NCBI RefSeq assembly: GCF_001274725.1
Contig: NZ_LGUF01000007.1
Coordinates: forward strand, 1,743,629 to 1,807,628
DNA from: Sporosarcina globispora
GTDB lineage: Bacteria; Bacillota; Bacilli; Bacillales; Cytobacillaceae
DNA: 64,000 nucleotides
Direction: 5' to 3'
In this document: in pieces, positions 46,669-56,588 of the stretch
Numbering within the stretch: position 1 is the stretch's first letter
How the letters are laid out: each line of letters opens with the position of its first letter
Notes under the pieces: model-generated
The model's database searches: none
What the model was told of the DNA's origin: nothing
What the model saw: the letters and a program-made list of their open reading frames with translations, nothing else
Program-made: the position numbers and the translations under genes

Positions 46669-48534
46669 GTGCCACGAAAGCAACTAAAGTGTGCGTAAGC
46701 ACATTAGAAAGCTATGCTGCACTTAAGATGAGAGTAGGCCTCTCGCAATCGCTATACAGGTAGAGATTGCAAACCACCTTAAGGTGCTGTAGTCAAAAGC
46801 TATGGTATTGAGCGTTAAGGAAAAGGCAGAGCAGGACTTTGTCAGGTACATATTAAGGAGACGAAAACCATTGAACCGCTGAGGAAGTATCGAAAGCGTA
46901 GGGACGTCATCAAAACTGAGGGGGAGTCGTTAACTCAGGATAAGTTCGGAGGAAACCTGTTTACTGTCCGTTCGGTGACCGGTATAAAGGCGGCGTGAAC
47001 TTAATATAGGCTTGAGTGTGGAACGTGGGAACCTACGACATGGATGTAAAGGGAGAAATTCAAGTGGAAGACCCACAAGAATCAGAGTACCAATGCCATG
47101 TATAGGGGCGGAATAACTCGTAGTAGCAAAGAAACCTCCTAACGGAGGTGGAGCAAAGGGGTTATATTATTCAGTTTTATTAGCAAGTCAACCATCTTAG
47201 TGGGAGGAACTTATGAATAAAACAAAGTCATATGCTATATCTAAAAAGGTGGTTTATGAAGCCTTTCTAAGAGTGAAAGCAAACAAAGGGTCAGCAGGAA
47301 TTGATGAAGAGTCAATAGAAGAATTCGAACTGAACCTAAAGGATAATCTCTATAAACTATGGAACAGAATGTCTTCGGGAAGTTACTTCCCTCCAGCTGT
47401 TAAAGCCGTAGATATTCCAAAGAAAGCTGGTGGCACCAGAACACTAGGAATTCCAACTGTTACAGATAGAATTGCACAAATGGTTGTGAAACTGTATTTT
47501 GAACCCTCGGTGGAACCTTACTTTCATAAGGATTCTTATGGTTACAGACCTAATAAAAGCGCCATCCAAGCGTTAGAGATAACCCGCAAAAGGTGTTGGA
47601 AATACATCTGGGTTCTAGAATTCGATATTAAAGGCTTATTCGACAATATTGATCATGGGTTATTAATGAAAGCAGTGGAAAAGCACACTAATATTAAATG
47701 GGTAAAGCTATATATTGAAAGATGGCTAAAGGCACCTTTTCAAACTAAAGAAGGTGTAAAAGAACGTAGCGCTGGCACACCGCAAGGTGGAGTCATAAGT
47801 CCAGTTCTTGCGAACCTATTTCTACACTACACATTTGATAAATGGATGACAATTAATCATCCTAATAATCCATTTGCAAGATATGCAGATGATGCAGTCA
47901 TTCACTGCAAGTCAGAAGCTGAAGCAGTTAGATTGCTTGATTCATTAAACAATAGGATGAACGAATGTAAGCTTGAACTACATCCAACCAAAACAAGAAT
48001 TGTATATTGTAAAGATGAAGATAGGAAAGAATATCACGAAAATATTTCGTTTGATTTTCTAGGATATACGTTCAGACCAAGACGTTCTAAGAATAGATGG
48101 GGAAAGCATTTTATCAACTTTACACCTGCGATTAGTAACAAATCTAAGAAATCAATTCGGCAAGAAGTAAGGGACTGGAAATTACAGTTGAAAGCAGAAA
48201 AGGACCTTTCGGACCTATCCAATATGTTTAACTCAAAGATAATAGGCTGGGTAAACTTCTATGGCAAGTTCTACAAATCCGAAATGTACTCAACATTAAG
48301 GCACATCAACAAAGCCTTAATAATGTGGGCAAGGAAGAAATACAAAAGGTTAGCGCGTCACAAGAAAAGAGCAGAATATTTCTTAGGTAGAATTGCAAAT
48401 CAAAATCCCAAGTTCTTTAAACATTGGGAATTAGGTATTAAGCCTACGGCTGAATAATGGGAGCCGGATGAGCTGAGAGGTTCACGTCCGGTTCTGAGAG
48501 GGGCTACTGGGGAAGTTCCAGTGGTCTACTTGCC
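46667..48534 (+). mobile_element. Inner group II intron inserted in the outer RT gene
   Basis: Begins GTGTGCCACGAAAGCAACTA and has domain V GAGCCGGATGAGCTGAGAGG then TTCACGTCCGGTTC at 48461-48494, and a domain VI hairpin ending at about 48534. A GT dinucleotide is present at both edges, so 46669-48536 fits equally well; the GTGYG rule favours 46667. Removing it rejoins GATGATTGT with AATATTTAC, restoring YADDCNIYMKSKKAGERV. Its sequence is unlike the outer intron, so it is a different lineage; the subclass was not determined. The 3' end GCC is not the usual AY. Confidence 0.85.
47213..48457 (+). CDS. ltrA: Inner-intron reverse transcriptase/maturase
   Basis: 414 residues, intact. Motifs NKGSAGIDEESIEEF, IPKKAGGTRTLGIPTVTDRIAQ, SYGYRPNKSAIQAL, LEFDIKGLFDNIDH (catalytic Asp), GTPQGGVISPVLANLFLHY and FARYADDAVIHCKSEAEA (YADD), LGYTFRPR, then a GIIM maturase domain (IIGWVNFYGKFYKSEMYSTLRHIN, MWARKKYKRLARHK). 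No HNH endonuclease domain. GTGGGAGGAA precedes ATG 47213. It should help its own intron splice and move; about 35-40 percent identity to the outer RT is my visual guess only. Confidence 0.92.
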   Translation: MNKTKSYAISKKVVYEAFLRVKANKGSAGIDEESIEEFELNLKDNLYKLWNRMSSGSYFPPAVKAVDIPKKAGGTRTLGIPTVTDRIAQMVVKLYFEPSVEPYFHKDSYGYRPNKSAIQALEITRKRCWKYIWVLEFDIKGLFDNIDHGLLMKAVEKHTNIKWVKLYIERWLKAPFQTKEGVKERSAGTPQGGVISPVLANLFLHYTFDKWMTINHPNNPFARYADDAVIHCKSEAEAVRLLDSLNNRMNECKLELHPTKTRIVYCKDEDRKEYHENISFDFLGYTFRPRRSKNRWGKHFINFTPAISNKSKKSIRQEVRDWKLQLKAEKDLSDLSNMFNSKIIGWVNFYGKFYKSEMYSTLRHINKALIMWARKKYKRLARHKKRAEYFLGRIANQNPKFFKHWELGIKPTAE

Positions 48535-48536
48535 GT

Positions 48537-49124
48537 AATATTTACATGAAATCGAAGAAAGCCGGAGAACGAGTGATGAACTCGATTACACGCTTCATAG
48601 AGCAGAAATTAAAGCTCAAAGTAAATAGAGAAAAATCAGCGGTTGATCGTCCGTGGAAACGAAAGTTCCTTGGCTTTAGCTTTACGTTTAATAAGAAACC
48701 GAAGGTTCGAATAGCAAATGAAAGTATCAAAAGGCTTAAAGCTAAAATACGAGAGCTAACTTCCCGTTCCAACCCAATTCCTATGGGAGTTAGAATCGAG
48801 AAATTAAATCAATACCTAACGGGATGGTGTGGGTATTTTGCATTGGCTGACACACCGAGTAAATTTAAAGAATTTGATGAGTGGATTAGAAGAAGACTTC
48901 GTATGATTGAATGGAAACAATGGAAGAATCCGAGGACAAGAGTAAGAAAACTCAAAGGTCTAGGTGTCCCTGACCAAAAGGCATACGAATGGGGGAACTC
49001 TAGAAAGAAATACTGGAGAATAGCCTCTAGTCCCATCCTACACAAAACCCTCGATAACTCTTATTGGAGTAATCGAGGGCTCAAAAGTCTATATCAAAGA
49101 TATGAATTTCTACGTCACACTTAA
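48537..49124 (+). CDS. ltrA: Outer-intron reverse transcriptase/maturase, 3' part
   Basis: 195 codons starting NIYMKSKKAGERVMNSITRF, the sequence that follows YADDC in class C maturases. It carries RT motif 6-7 (LKVNREKSAVDRPWKRKFLGFSF), the thumb, and the maturase domain (LNQYLTGWCGYFALADTPSKF, RRRLRMIEWKQWKNPRTR). ATG 48546 could not yield a functional enzyme alone because the YADD Asp pair is on the other part. There is no extra lesion in either part. Confidence 0.88.
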   Translation, partial: NIYMKSKKAGERVMNSITRFIEQKLKLKVNREKSAVDRPWKRKFLGFSFTFNKKPKVRIANESIKRLKAKIRELTSRSNPIPMGVRIEKLNQYLTGWCGYFALADTPSKFKEFDEWIRRRLRMIEWKQWKNPRTRVRKLKGLGVPDQKAYEWGNSRKKYWRIASSPILHKTLDNSYWSNRGLKSLYQRYEFLRHT

Positions 49125-49304
49125 TTGAACCGCCGTATACCGAACGGTACGTACGGTGGTGTGAGAGGTCGGGGGTTAGTCACCCCCTCCTACTCGATTT
49201 CTTTTATATGCCAAAGCTGTTGCCGTATATTTTACAAAAAAGGTTAATGATTCCGGGAATTAGGATAAACTAAAAACAAGTTCAGGGAGGAAGGAAGTAT
49301 CGCT

Positions 49305-50207
49305 TTGGAAAAGAACGATCGTTTTAAGAAAGCTGAATTTGCAGCTATGATTGGCATCGTGGGCAATATTATTCTTGCAGCCCTTAAATGGGGAATTGGA
49401 ATATATTCCGGCAGTAAAGCGCTAGTGGCGGATGCTGTTCATTCAGCTTCAGATGTAGCCGGATCCTTTGCTGTATACCTGGGGTTAAGAGCTGCGAAAC
49501 AGCCGCCGGATGAGGACCATCCATACGGTCATGGGAAAGCTGAATTGATTGCAGCCATTATTGTTGCGGTCCTGCTGTTTCTGGTGGGGATTGAAATCGG
49601 CAAATCATCATTCGAATCGTTTTTCTCGCCAATTGAACCTCCAAAAGCAATTGCAATCTTGGCAGTGCTAATTTCGATCATTGTGAAAGAAGCAATGTAT
49701 CGTTATAAGTATAAGTTGGGAAAGAAACTTAACAGTGATGCATTAATTGTAAATGCCTATGAACACCGTTCAGATGTTTATTCATCTATAGCAGCTTTAA
49801 TAGGCATTGGATGTGCGGTAATTGGCGGACGAATGGGGATTGAATGGCTTGAGTATGCAGATCCTGTGGCAGGCCTCATTGTTTCCCTTATGATTCTCCA
49901 GATGGCATGGCGGCTGGGGAAAGAATCCATTCATAGCACACTTGATCATGTGCTTCATGAAGAAGATATACTTGAGATGCGCAAAACTGCTGAATCCGTT
50001 GAACAGGTTAAAAGGATTGATGAACTGCACGCAAGGGAACACGGACATTATGTAATTGTAGATATTAAAGTCTCGGTGGATCCGACTATGACTGTTGAGG
50101 ATGGACATCGGGTGGGCAAAGAAGTGAAACGCAAACTGCTTGGATTGGAAAATGTGCAAAATGTATTTGTGCACATTAATCCTTATAGGGAAGAGCGCAT
50201 AAATTAG
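49305..50207 (+). CDS. Cation diffusion facilitator family transporter
   Basis: 300 residues from TTG 49305 (GGAGGAAGG upstream). Six membrane segments; metal-site motifs DAVHSASD in TM2 (about residues 42-49) and YEHRSDVYSS in TM5 (about 149-158), plus a cytoplasmic C-terminal domain (HAREHGHYVIVDIKVSVDP). CDF proteins export divalent metals such as Zn, Mn or Fe by proton antiport. The D/H pattern with HxxSD cannot fix the metal; the relatives MneP and MneS export Mn. No regulator is adjacent. Confidence 0.9.
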   Translation: MEKNDRFKKAEFAAMIGIVGNIILAALKWGIGIYSGSKALVADAVHSASDVAGSFAVYLGLRAAKQPPDEDHPYGHGKAELIAAIIVAVLLFLVGIEIGKSSFESFFSPIEPPKAIAILAVLISIIVKEAMYRYKYKLGKKLNSDALIVNAYEHRSDVYSSIAALIGIGCAVIGGRMGIEWLEYADPVAGLIVSLMILQMAWRLGKESIHSTLDHVLHEEDILEMRKTAESVEQVKRIDELHAREHGHYVIVDIKVSVDPTMTVEDGHRVGKEVKRKLLGLENVQNVFVHINPYREERIN

Positions 50208-50231
50208 AGAATACATTTGGGAGAGGATTGT

Positions 50232-50549
50232 ATGAAATTTCAATGGGCTTTATTATTTGGTTTTTTATTTGCACTAATAGTTGCTATTTTTGCAGTAATC
50301 AATGTTGATAATGTAACGGTAAACTACTTGTTTGGGGAAAGCCAGTGGCCGCTCATTCTTGTAATTTTAGGATCAGTTCTTATGGGAGGACTGATTGTCG
50401 GTTCTGTAGGCCTTGTTCGCATCTACTCACTCCAAAGGAAAGTGAAAATACTAAAAAAGGAAAATGAAAAGCTGAATTCCTTATATGCGGTAAAGGATAA
50501 TGCGAATAAAGAAGAAGTTGAAAGAGAGCTGGATAGGGATATCCATTAA
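50232..50549 (+). CDS. LapA-domain membrane protein (YrvD type)
   Basis: 105 residues from ATG 50232. Two membrane segments (WALLFGFLFALIVAIFAVIN and WPLILVILGSVLMGGLIVGS) followed by a short coiled coil (LQRKVKILKKENEKLNSLY), the LapA/DUF1049 layout. Function in Gram-positives unknown. In Bacillus this gene precedes recJ, as here. Confidence 0.85.
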   Translation: MKFQWALLFGFLFALIVAIFAVINVDNVTVNYLFGESQWPLILVILGSVLMGGLIVGSVGLVRIYSLQRKVKILKKENEKLNSLYAVKDNANKEEVERELDRDIH

Positions 50550-50710
50550 ATTAAAACAGGCTTGGGCTTTTGCTCAAGTTTTTCTTTTGCCCGCAAATAA
50601 TGACCGGCAATTAATATCTTTCTTTCCAAATCTGTATGGAATCTCCCGATTTTATCTTATTGAAACGCATGTCCCCCTCTTGTATAATTAATAAGCTGAG
50701 GGGTGAACGT

Positions 50711-53080
50711 ATGTTACATTCAAGAACGCGATGGATTGTTCGGCAAACACAGGAGGATAAGGTACAGCAGCTTTCAAAGGAATTGAATATTGCTCCTCTT
50801 GCTGCATCGCTGTTAATTAATCGCGGAATGGATACCGTTGAATCAGCACGGTATTTTTTATTGGATAAAGACCAGGAATTTCATGATCCTTTTTTAATGA
50901 CAGATATGGCAAGAGCTGTTGCCAGAATAAAAGAAGCAATTGAAAAACAGGAGCCAATTTTAATTTTTGGTGATTATGATGCGGATGGAGTGACCAGTAC
51001 TTCTGTCATGATGATGGCGCTTAGAGATCTCGGGGCCAACGTCCAATTCTACATACCGAATCGATTTACCGAAGGCTATGGACCAAATATACCGGCCTTT
51101 GAACATGCGGCTGAAATCGGCATCCGTTTAATTATCACTGTAGATACAGGGATCTCGGCTTTAAATGAAGCAAAGGCTGCAAAAGAGCTTGGAATGGATC
51201 TGATCATTACAGATCATCATGAACCTGGCCCGGAGCTGCCAGAAGCTATGGCCATTGTGCATCCTAAGCATCCGGATAGTAAATACCCATTCCGGGAACT
51301 GGCCGGTGTTGGCGTAGCATTTAAGCTTGCACATGCGCTTTATGGTGAAATGCCTGATCAGCTTTTGGAAATAGCAGCAATCGGCACAATTGCTGACCTT
51401 GTATCATTAAAGGGAGAGAACCGGCTGATTGCCAAACGCGGGATTCAAAAGCTGAAATCAACAAGGAATATAGGTTTGAATGCCTTGTTTAAAGGAGCTG
51501 GAATTGAGCTTCCTGCTATTACGGAAGAAACGATCGGCTTTACTATCGGGCCTCGCCTCAATGCAGCTGGCAGGCTTGAAAGTGCTGATCCTGCTGTGGA
51601 TTTGCTCCTGACAAATGATCCTTTTGAAGCCCAAACCATTGCGGATGAAATTGAAATGCTAAATAAAGAAAGGCAAGCTATTGTCAATGACATTGCAGGA
51701 CAGGCGGTTAAAGAGGTCGAGACAAATTTTCCTATCAGTGAGAATTCTGTTATTGTTGTGGGCAAAGAAGGCTGGAACGCCGGTGTTATTGGAATAGTAG
51801 CTTCAAAGCTTGTTGAAAAGTTTTACCGCCCGGCCATTGTTCTTAGTTATGATAGTGAAAAAGGGCTGGCAAAGGGATCGGCAAGAAGTATAGAAGGTTT
51901 CGATCTGTTCAAAAATCTTTCTGTATGCCGGGATATCCTTCCTCATTTTGGAGGGCATCCAATGGCGGCAGGAATGACATTGTCCATTGATTCGGTTGAT
52001 GATCTCAGGTATCGATTGAATACTCTTGCAAATGAACAGCTAACCGAGGAAGATTTTATTCCAGTGACCACCATTGATGGAGTCTTCCATTTACAAGATA
52101 TCAGCCTTTCTTCTATTGAAGAGATGCAGCTGCTTGCTCCGTTTGGGATGGGAAATCCAAAACCGAAAGTCATGATAAAAGATGCCAATATTGCCGCTAT
52201 GAGAAAAATCGGATCTGATCAAACCCATATAAAGATCACAATCGAGAACGATGGATCTTCACTTGATGGGATCGGCTTTGGCCTCGGGCATTTACACGAG
52301 CATATTTCACCATATTCCAAGCTATCGGTTATTGGTGAATTGTCCATTAATGAATGGAATAATATCAAAAAACCGCAAATCTTCCTGCAGGATATGGCGG
52401 TGAACTCCTGGCAGCTATTTGATATACGCAGTTTAAAACGGCTTGAACGGCTTCAAAACGTTATTCCTGAGCATAACACGACTTGGATATTTTTTAATGA
52501 GGAACATATTTCCAAGTTCAGGACATATGCAGGGGAAAACATCGTAAAAATAACATCTGCAGAGGATGTTGCAGCTTTGGCACTCGAAGGCTCAAATATC
52601 GTACTGGCTGATTTGCCGCCTTCAAAGGAGATGCTTGTTCGTGTATTCTCTGGAAAAAAAACTGCCAGAATATACGCTCATTTCTATAAAGAAGACAGTG
52701 ACTACTTCAGCACTATGCCGACAAGAGATCATTTTAAATGGTATTTTGCCCTGATCGCTAAAAAAGGCGCAATCGATATCAGGCGTCATGCGAATGATAT
52801 AGCCAAGCATAAGGGATGGAGCAGGGAAACGGTAGATTTTATGTCTCAAGTGTTTTTTGAATTGGATTTTGTTAAAATAAATAATGGTGTTATTTCGTTA
52901 AACAACACATCTACTAAACGTGATTTAGCTGATTCGCGAACTTATCAGCTTAAACAGGCACAATACACTCTTGAGAGCGATTTGCTCTATTCATCCTTTC
53001 AGCAGCTCAAAGATTGGTTTGATGAAGTAATGCAAGGGGCTGTAAAACTTGAGGAGGCAAAGGAAGAAAAATGGATTTAA
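50711..53080 (+). CDS. recJ: Single-stranded-DNA-specific exonuclease RecJ
   Basis: 789 residues from ATG 50711 (GAGGGGTGAA upstream). A 5'-3' exonuclease with DHH/DHHA1 phosphoesterase domains: [17 protein letters not shown] (about residues 78-94), [22 protein letters not shown] (DHH), [22 protein letters not shown] and the DHHA1 [18 protein letters not shown] with [13 protein letters not shown]-terminal Bacillus-specific domain extends it to the usual length. It overlaps apt by 10 bp. Confidence 0.95.
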   Translation: MLHSRTRWIVRQTQEDKVQQLSKELNIAPLAASLLINRGMDTVESARYFLLDKDQEFHDPFLMTDMARAVARIKEAIEKQEPILIFGDYDADGVTSTSVMMMALRDLGANVQFYIPNRFTEGYGPNIPAFEHAAEIGIRLIITVDTGISALNEAKAAKELGMDLIITDHHEPGPELPEAMAIVHPKHPDSKYPFRELAGVGVAFKLAHALYGEMPDQLLEIAAIGTIADLVSLKGENRLIAKRGIQKLKSTRNIGLNALFKGAGIELPAITEETIGFTIGPRLNAAGRLESADPAVDLLLTNDPFEAQTIADEIEMLNKERQAIVNDIAGQAVKEVETNFPISENSVIVVGKEGWNAGVIGIVASKLVEKFYRPAIVLSYDSEKGLAKGSARSIEGFDLFKNLSVCRDILPHFGGHPMAAGMTLSIDSVDDLRYRLNTLANEQLTEEDFIPVTTIDGVFHLQDISLSSIEEMQLLAPFGMGNPKPKVMIKDANIAAMRKIGSDQTHIKITIENDGSSLDGIGFGLGHLHEHISPYSKLSVIGELSINEWNNIKKPQIFLQDMAVNSWQLFDIRSLKRLERLQNVIPEHNTTWIFFNEEHISKFRTYAGENIVKITSAEDVAALALEGSNIVLADLPPSKEMLVRVFSGKKTARIYAHFYKEDSDYFSTMPTRDHFKWYFALIAKKGAIDIRRHANDIAKHKGWSRETVDFMSQVFFELDFVKINNGVISLNNTSTKRDLADSRTYQLKQAQYTLESDLLYSSFQQLKDWFDEVMQGAVKLEEAKEEKWI

Positions 53081-53583
53081 AACAGTATATAACAATTGTT
53101 GAAGATTGGCCGAAGCCAGGCATAAAATTTAAAGATATTACAACACTTATGGATAACGGTGAAGCGTATAAATATGCTACTGACCAAATTGTTGAATATG
53201 CACTTGAAAAGAAAATTGACCTGGTTGTTGGCCCGGAAGCACGCGGATTCATCATCGGCTGCCCTGTAGCCTATTCATTAGGTGTAGGCTTTGCTCCTGT
53301 CCGCAAAGAAGGAAAACTTCCCCGTGAAACAGTCAAGGTTAATTATGGCCTTGAATACGGCAAAGACGTTTTAACCATTCATAAAGATGCGATCAAACCT
53401 GGGCAAAGAGTCTTGATCACTGATGACCTCCTTGCAACAGGCGGAACAATTGATGCAACGATCCAGCTTGTTGAAGAACTTGGCGGAGTAGTGGCAGGCA
53501 TTGCATTCCTTATCGAATTAACATACCTTGACGGCCGTAAAAAGATCGACAACTACGACATTCTGACATTAATGCAGTATTAA
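53071..53583 (+). CDS. apt: Adenine phosphoribosyltransferase
   Basis: 170 residues. Salvages adenine to AMP with PRPP. Motifs [42 protein letters not shown] and the PRPP loop [17 protein letters not shown] (about residues 121-137). GAGGAGGCAAAGGAAG in the end of recJ is the ribosome-binding site. Neighbouring relA and recJ match the B. subtilis order. Confidence 0.97.
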   Translation: MDLKQYITIVEDWPKPGIKFKDITTLMDNGEAYKYATDQIVEYALEKKIDLVVGPEARGFIIGCPVAYSLGVGFAPVRKEGKLPRETVKVNYGLEYGKDVLTIHKDAIKPGQRVLITDDLLATGGTIDATIQLVEELGGVVAGIAFLIELTYLDGRKKIDNYDILTLMQY

Positions 53584-53599
53584 TTTTTTCAAACCTATG

Positions 53600-53632
53600 G
53601 GAGCGCCAGACGAAATGGTGCTCTTTTTATTT
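53600..53632 (+). terminator. Terminator after apt
   Basis: GGGAGCGCCA pairs with TGGTGCTC around GACGAAA, followed by TTTTTATTTT. The remaining 245 bp before relA are AT-rich and presumably carry its promoter; no motif is singled out. Confidence 0.65.
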
Positions 53633-53876
53633 TATCTGTGAAAATAGACGCATTAAGGGCTTCCAACCCCAATTATGGAAAAACAATAAAGAAATTCGGA
53701 CAAAAAACGACAAAATTTATGTTATTCCCATAAAAATAACAGTCTATCCCTTTACATCTTCTCAATTTTTTTCGATAATAGTAACAATATTAATTTTTTT
53801 ATTAATTTGATATAAATTATTTCAAAAATAATACATTATGCAATCGCATAAAATTCAGGGAGATAAAGGTGATTCC

Positions 53877-56072
53877 ATGGCGAACGATCAAGTTCTGACC
53901 GCCGAGCAAGTCATCAGCAGAGCAAAAGAATATTTAAACGATGAGCATGCAGAGCTTGTTAAAAAAGCATACGAGTTTGCCAAGCATGCCCACCGTGAAC
54001 AATATAGAAAATCCGGTGAACCATACATCATCCATCCGATTCAAGTGGCAGGCATCCTCGCTGATCTGGAGATGGATCCATCAACGGTTGCAGCCGGCTT
54101 TCTTCACGATGTAGTTGAAGACACCGAAATTTCATTGGAGAATATCGAGGAAGCCTTCAATTCAGAAGTGGCAATGCTTGTCGATGGAGTAACGAAACTA
54201 GGAAAAATTAAATATAAATCCCAGGAAGAGCAGCAGGCTGAAAATCATCGGAAAATGTTTGTGGCGATGGCCCAGGATATCCGTGTCATTCTAATAAAGC
54301 TTGCTGACCGTCTTCATAATATGCGGACACTTAAGCATCTGCCAGCTGAAAAGCAGCGCCGCATTTCAAATGAAACGCTTGAAATTTTTGCCCCTCTTGC
54401 CCATAGGCTTGGAATTTCAAAGATTAAGTGGGAGTTAGAAGATACAGCCTTAAGGTACCTAAATCCGCAGCAATATTATCGGATTGTAAACCTGATGAAG
54501 AAAAAAAGAGCAGAACGGGAAGAGTATTTGGATGATGTTATAAATGTAATGCGGGGCAGGCTGTCTGAGGTTTCTATTAAGGCAGAAATTTCTGGCCGTC
54601 CAAAGCATATTTATAGCATTTACCGAAAAATGGCTCTTCAAAATAAGCAATTTAATGAGATATATGATCTGCTTGCTGTACGCATTGTTGTGAGCAGCAT
54701 TAAAGATTGCTATGCGGTACTTGGGATTATTCACACATGCTGGAAGCCGATGCCCGGCCGTTTTAAAGATTATATTGCCATGCCTAAGCAGAATATGTAT
54801 CAATCTCTTCATACCACGGTTATCGGACCAAAAGGTGACCCTCTGGAAGTCCAGATCCGTACCTTGGATATGCATAGAATTGCAGAGTTTGGTATTGCCG
54901 CACACTGGGCTTATAAAGAAGGAAAAAGAGTGAATGAAGGCTCTTCCTTTGAAGAAAAGCTGACATGGTTCCGGGAAATCCTGGAATTCCAGGATGATGC
55001 AGCAAATGCTGAAGAGTTCATGGAATCACTGAAAATTGATTTGTTCTCTGATATGGTGTTTGTCTTTACTCCTAAAGGAGATGTCATCGAACTTCCTTCC
55101 GGCTCAGTCCCGATTGACTTTGCTTACCGAATTCACTCTGAAATAGGAAATAAGACAATCGGTGCCAAAGTGAATGGGAAAATGGTAACCCTGGATTATA
55201 AGCTGAAAACCGGAGATATCATTGAAATTTTGACATCAAAGCATTCCTATGGGCCAAGTAAAGATTGGCTGAAGCTTGCCCAGACTTCACAGGCAAAAAA
55301 TAGAATTCGAACTTTCTTCAAAAAGCAAAGAAAAGAAGAAAATGTGGAAAAAGGGAAAGAGCTTGTGGAGAGAGAGATTCGCAATATGGATTTCGACCTG
55401 AAGGAAATCTTGACACCTGATAATGTCAAAAGGGTTGCAGAGAAATTCAATTTCGCCACAGAGGAAGATATGTACGCTGCAGTTGGCTATAATGGGGTAA
55501 CAGCACTCCAGGTAGCCAACAGGCTGACAGAAAAATGGCGCAAGAAACGCGATCTTGAACAAAGCTCCGATATTACAAATGCTGTTTCGGAACTGAAGAC
55601 TTTCCCATCAGCAAAAAAACGCGAATCCGGTGTACGGGTTTCAGGCATTGATAACCTGCTGATTCGCCTTTCCCGCTGCTGTAATCCTGTTCCTGGGGAT
55701 GAAATCGTAGGGTTTATTACGAAGGGCAGAGGAGTCTCTGTACACCGTGAGGATTGCCCTAATATTGAAACGGATGATGCAAAACAAAGGCTCATCCCAG
55801 TTGAGTGGGAAACAGCATTAAATGACCGGAAAGAATACAATGTTGAAATTGAAATTACAGGCTATGACCGCAGGGGATTATTGAACGAGGTCCTTCAGGC
55901 CGTTAATGAGACGAAAACCAACATCTCTGCTGTATCAGGACGCTCGGACCGCAATAAATCAGCAACGATTAATATGTCCATTGCCATACACAATGTCAGC
56001 CACCTGCAAAAGGTTGTGGAACGAATTAAACAAATCCCTGATATTTATGCAGTAAGAAGAATTATGAACTAA
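53877..56072 (+). CDS. relA: Bifunctional (p)ppGpp synthetase/hydrolase RelA
   Basis: 731 residues from ATG 53877 (AAAGGTGAT upstream). The HD hydrolase domain is intact ([60 protein letters not shown]), as is the synthetase ([44 protein letters not shown]). TGS ([30 protein letters not shown]), zinc-finger/CC region ([12 protein letters not shown]) and C-terminal ACT domain follow. It sets the stringent response alarmone level. dtd follows 14 bp downstream. Confidence 0.97.
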   Translation: MANDQVLTAEQVISRAKEYLNDEHAELVKKAYEFAKHAHREQYRKSGEPYIIHPIQVAGILADLEMDPSTVAAGFLHDVVEDTEISLENIEEAFNSEVAMLVDGVTKLGKIKYKSQEEQQAENHRKMFVAMAQDIRVILIKLADRLHNMRTLKHLPAEKQRRISNETLEIFAPLAHRLGISKIKWELEDTALRYLNPQQYYRIVNLMKKKRAEREEYLDDVINVMRGRLSEVSIKAEISGRPKHIYSIYRKMALQNKQFNEIYDLLAVRIVVSSIKDCYAVLGIIHTCWKPMPGRFKDYIAMPKQNMYQSLHTTVIGPKGDPLEVQIRTLDMHRIAEFGIAAHWAYKEGKRVNEGSSFEEKLTWFREILEFQDDAANAEEFMESLKIDLFSDMVFVFTPKGDVIELPSGSVPIDFAYRIHSEIGNKTIGAKVNGKMVTLDYKLKTGDIIEILTSKHSYGPSKDWLKLAQTSQAKNRIRTFFKKQRKEENVEKGKELVEREIRNMDFDLKEILTPDNVKRVAEKFNFATEEDMYAAVGYNGVTALQVANRLTEKWRKKRDLEQSSDITNAVSELKTFPSAKKRESGVRVSGIDNLLIRLSRCCNPVPGDEIVGFITKGRGVSVHREDCPNIETDDAKQRLIPVEWETALNDRKEYNVEIEITGYDRRGLLNEVLQAVNETKTNISAVSGRSDRNKSATINMSIAIHNVSHLQKVVERIKQIPDIYAVRRIMN

Positions 56073-56086
56073 AGGGAGCAGATAGA

Positions 56087-56527
56087 ATGCGTGTTGTAGT
56101 GCAGCGAAGCAAAGAAGCCAGCGTAACGGTGGACGGCAAAACCGTCGGAAGCATCAAAAAGGGGTTTGTTTTGCTCGTTGGAGTCACCCATGAAGATAAG
56201 GAAGAGGACGCAGCTTTTCTGGCTGATAAGATTGCCAATCTTCGCGTCTTTGAAGATGAAAATGGAAAAATGAACTTATCCCTTCTGGATCAGGAAGGTG
56301 AAATTCTTTCAGTCTCCCAATTTACTTTGTATGGAGATTGCCGAAAGGGCAGACGGCCCAATTTCATGGAAGCCGCAAAGCCTGATCAAGCAGTAAAAAT
56401 CTATGAGGCCCTTAACCGATTTTTAGAAGCTAAAGGCCTGAAAGTAGAAACAGGTGAATTTGGCGCCATGATGGATGTAAAATTAACCAATGATGGACCC
56501 GTTACTTTAATATTAGAAAGTAAATAA
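56087..56527 (+). CDS. dtd: D-aminoacyl-tRNA deacylase
   Basis: 146 residues. Removes D-amino acids (and glycine from tRNA-Ala) from tRNAs. Active-site motifs [19 protein letters not shown] (SQFTL, about residues 77-81) and the Gly-cisPro loop [11 protein letters not shown] (about 134-144) are present. AGGGAGCAGATAG precedes ATG 56087. Cotranscribed with relA. Confidence 0.96.
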   Translation: MRVVVQRSKEASVTVDGKTVGSIKKGFVLLVGVTHEDKEEDAAFLADKIANLRVFEDENGKMNLSLLDQEGEILSVSQFTLYGDCRKGRRPNFMEAAKPDQAVKIYEALNRFLEAKGLKVETGEFGAMMDVKLTNDGPVTLILESK

Positions 56528-56544
56528 GGTTTTTAATAATGAAG

Positions 56545-56588
56545 GCAAAAAGCCCCGGCATCCACTTTGATGCCGGGGCTTTTGCTAA
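56545..56588. terminator. Bidirectional terminator between dtd and the amidase gene
   Basis: AAAAGCCCCGGCATC and GATGCCGGGGCTTTT form a 15-bp perfect stem around CACTTT, between convergent genes. Confidence 0.85.

Larger units (their letters stand above)
45445..49198 (+). mobile_element. Outer group IIC intron (O. iheyensis I1-like), interrupted by a second intron
   Basis: Starts GTGCGCCCGGCATGGGTGCA and continues AGGGTGCAAGTCCCGAGCC, CGCAAGGGTGTCCGCGGTGA and ACCTCCGGTCTGAGGAACAC, closely matching my recollection of the class C intron from Oceanobacillus iheyensis. Domain V is 49126-49162 (GAACCGCCGTATACCGAACG, then GTACGTACGGTGGTGTG) and domain VI ends CTACTCGAT at 49198. Placement directly after an intrinsic terminator is typical for class C. 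The intron's own RT gene is split at 46667 by the inner intron. Without that insert the element would be about 1.9 kb. Confidence 0.9.

Noticed and set aside
46669..46698. Truncated 233-residue outer RT as a real protein ending after YADDC
   Set aside because: The last codons (VPRKQLKCA) are inner-intron sequence; the true continuation is at 48537.
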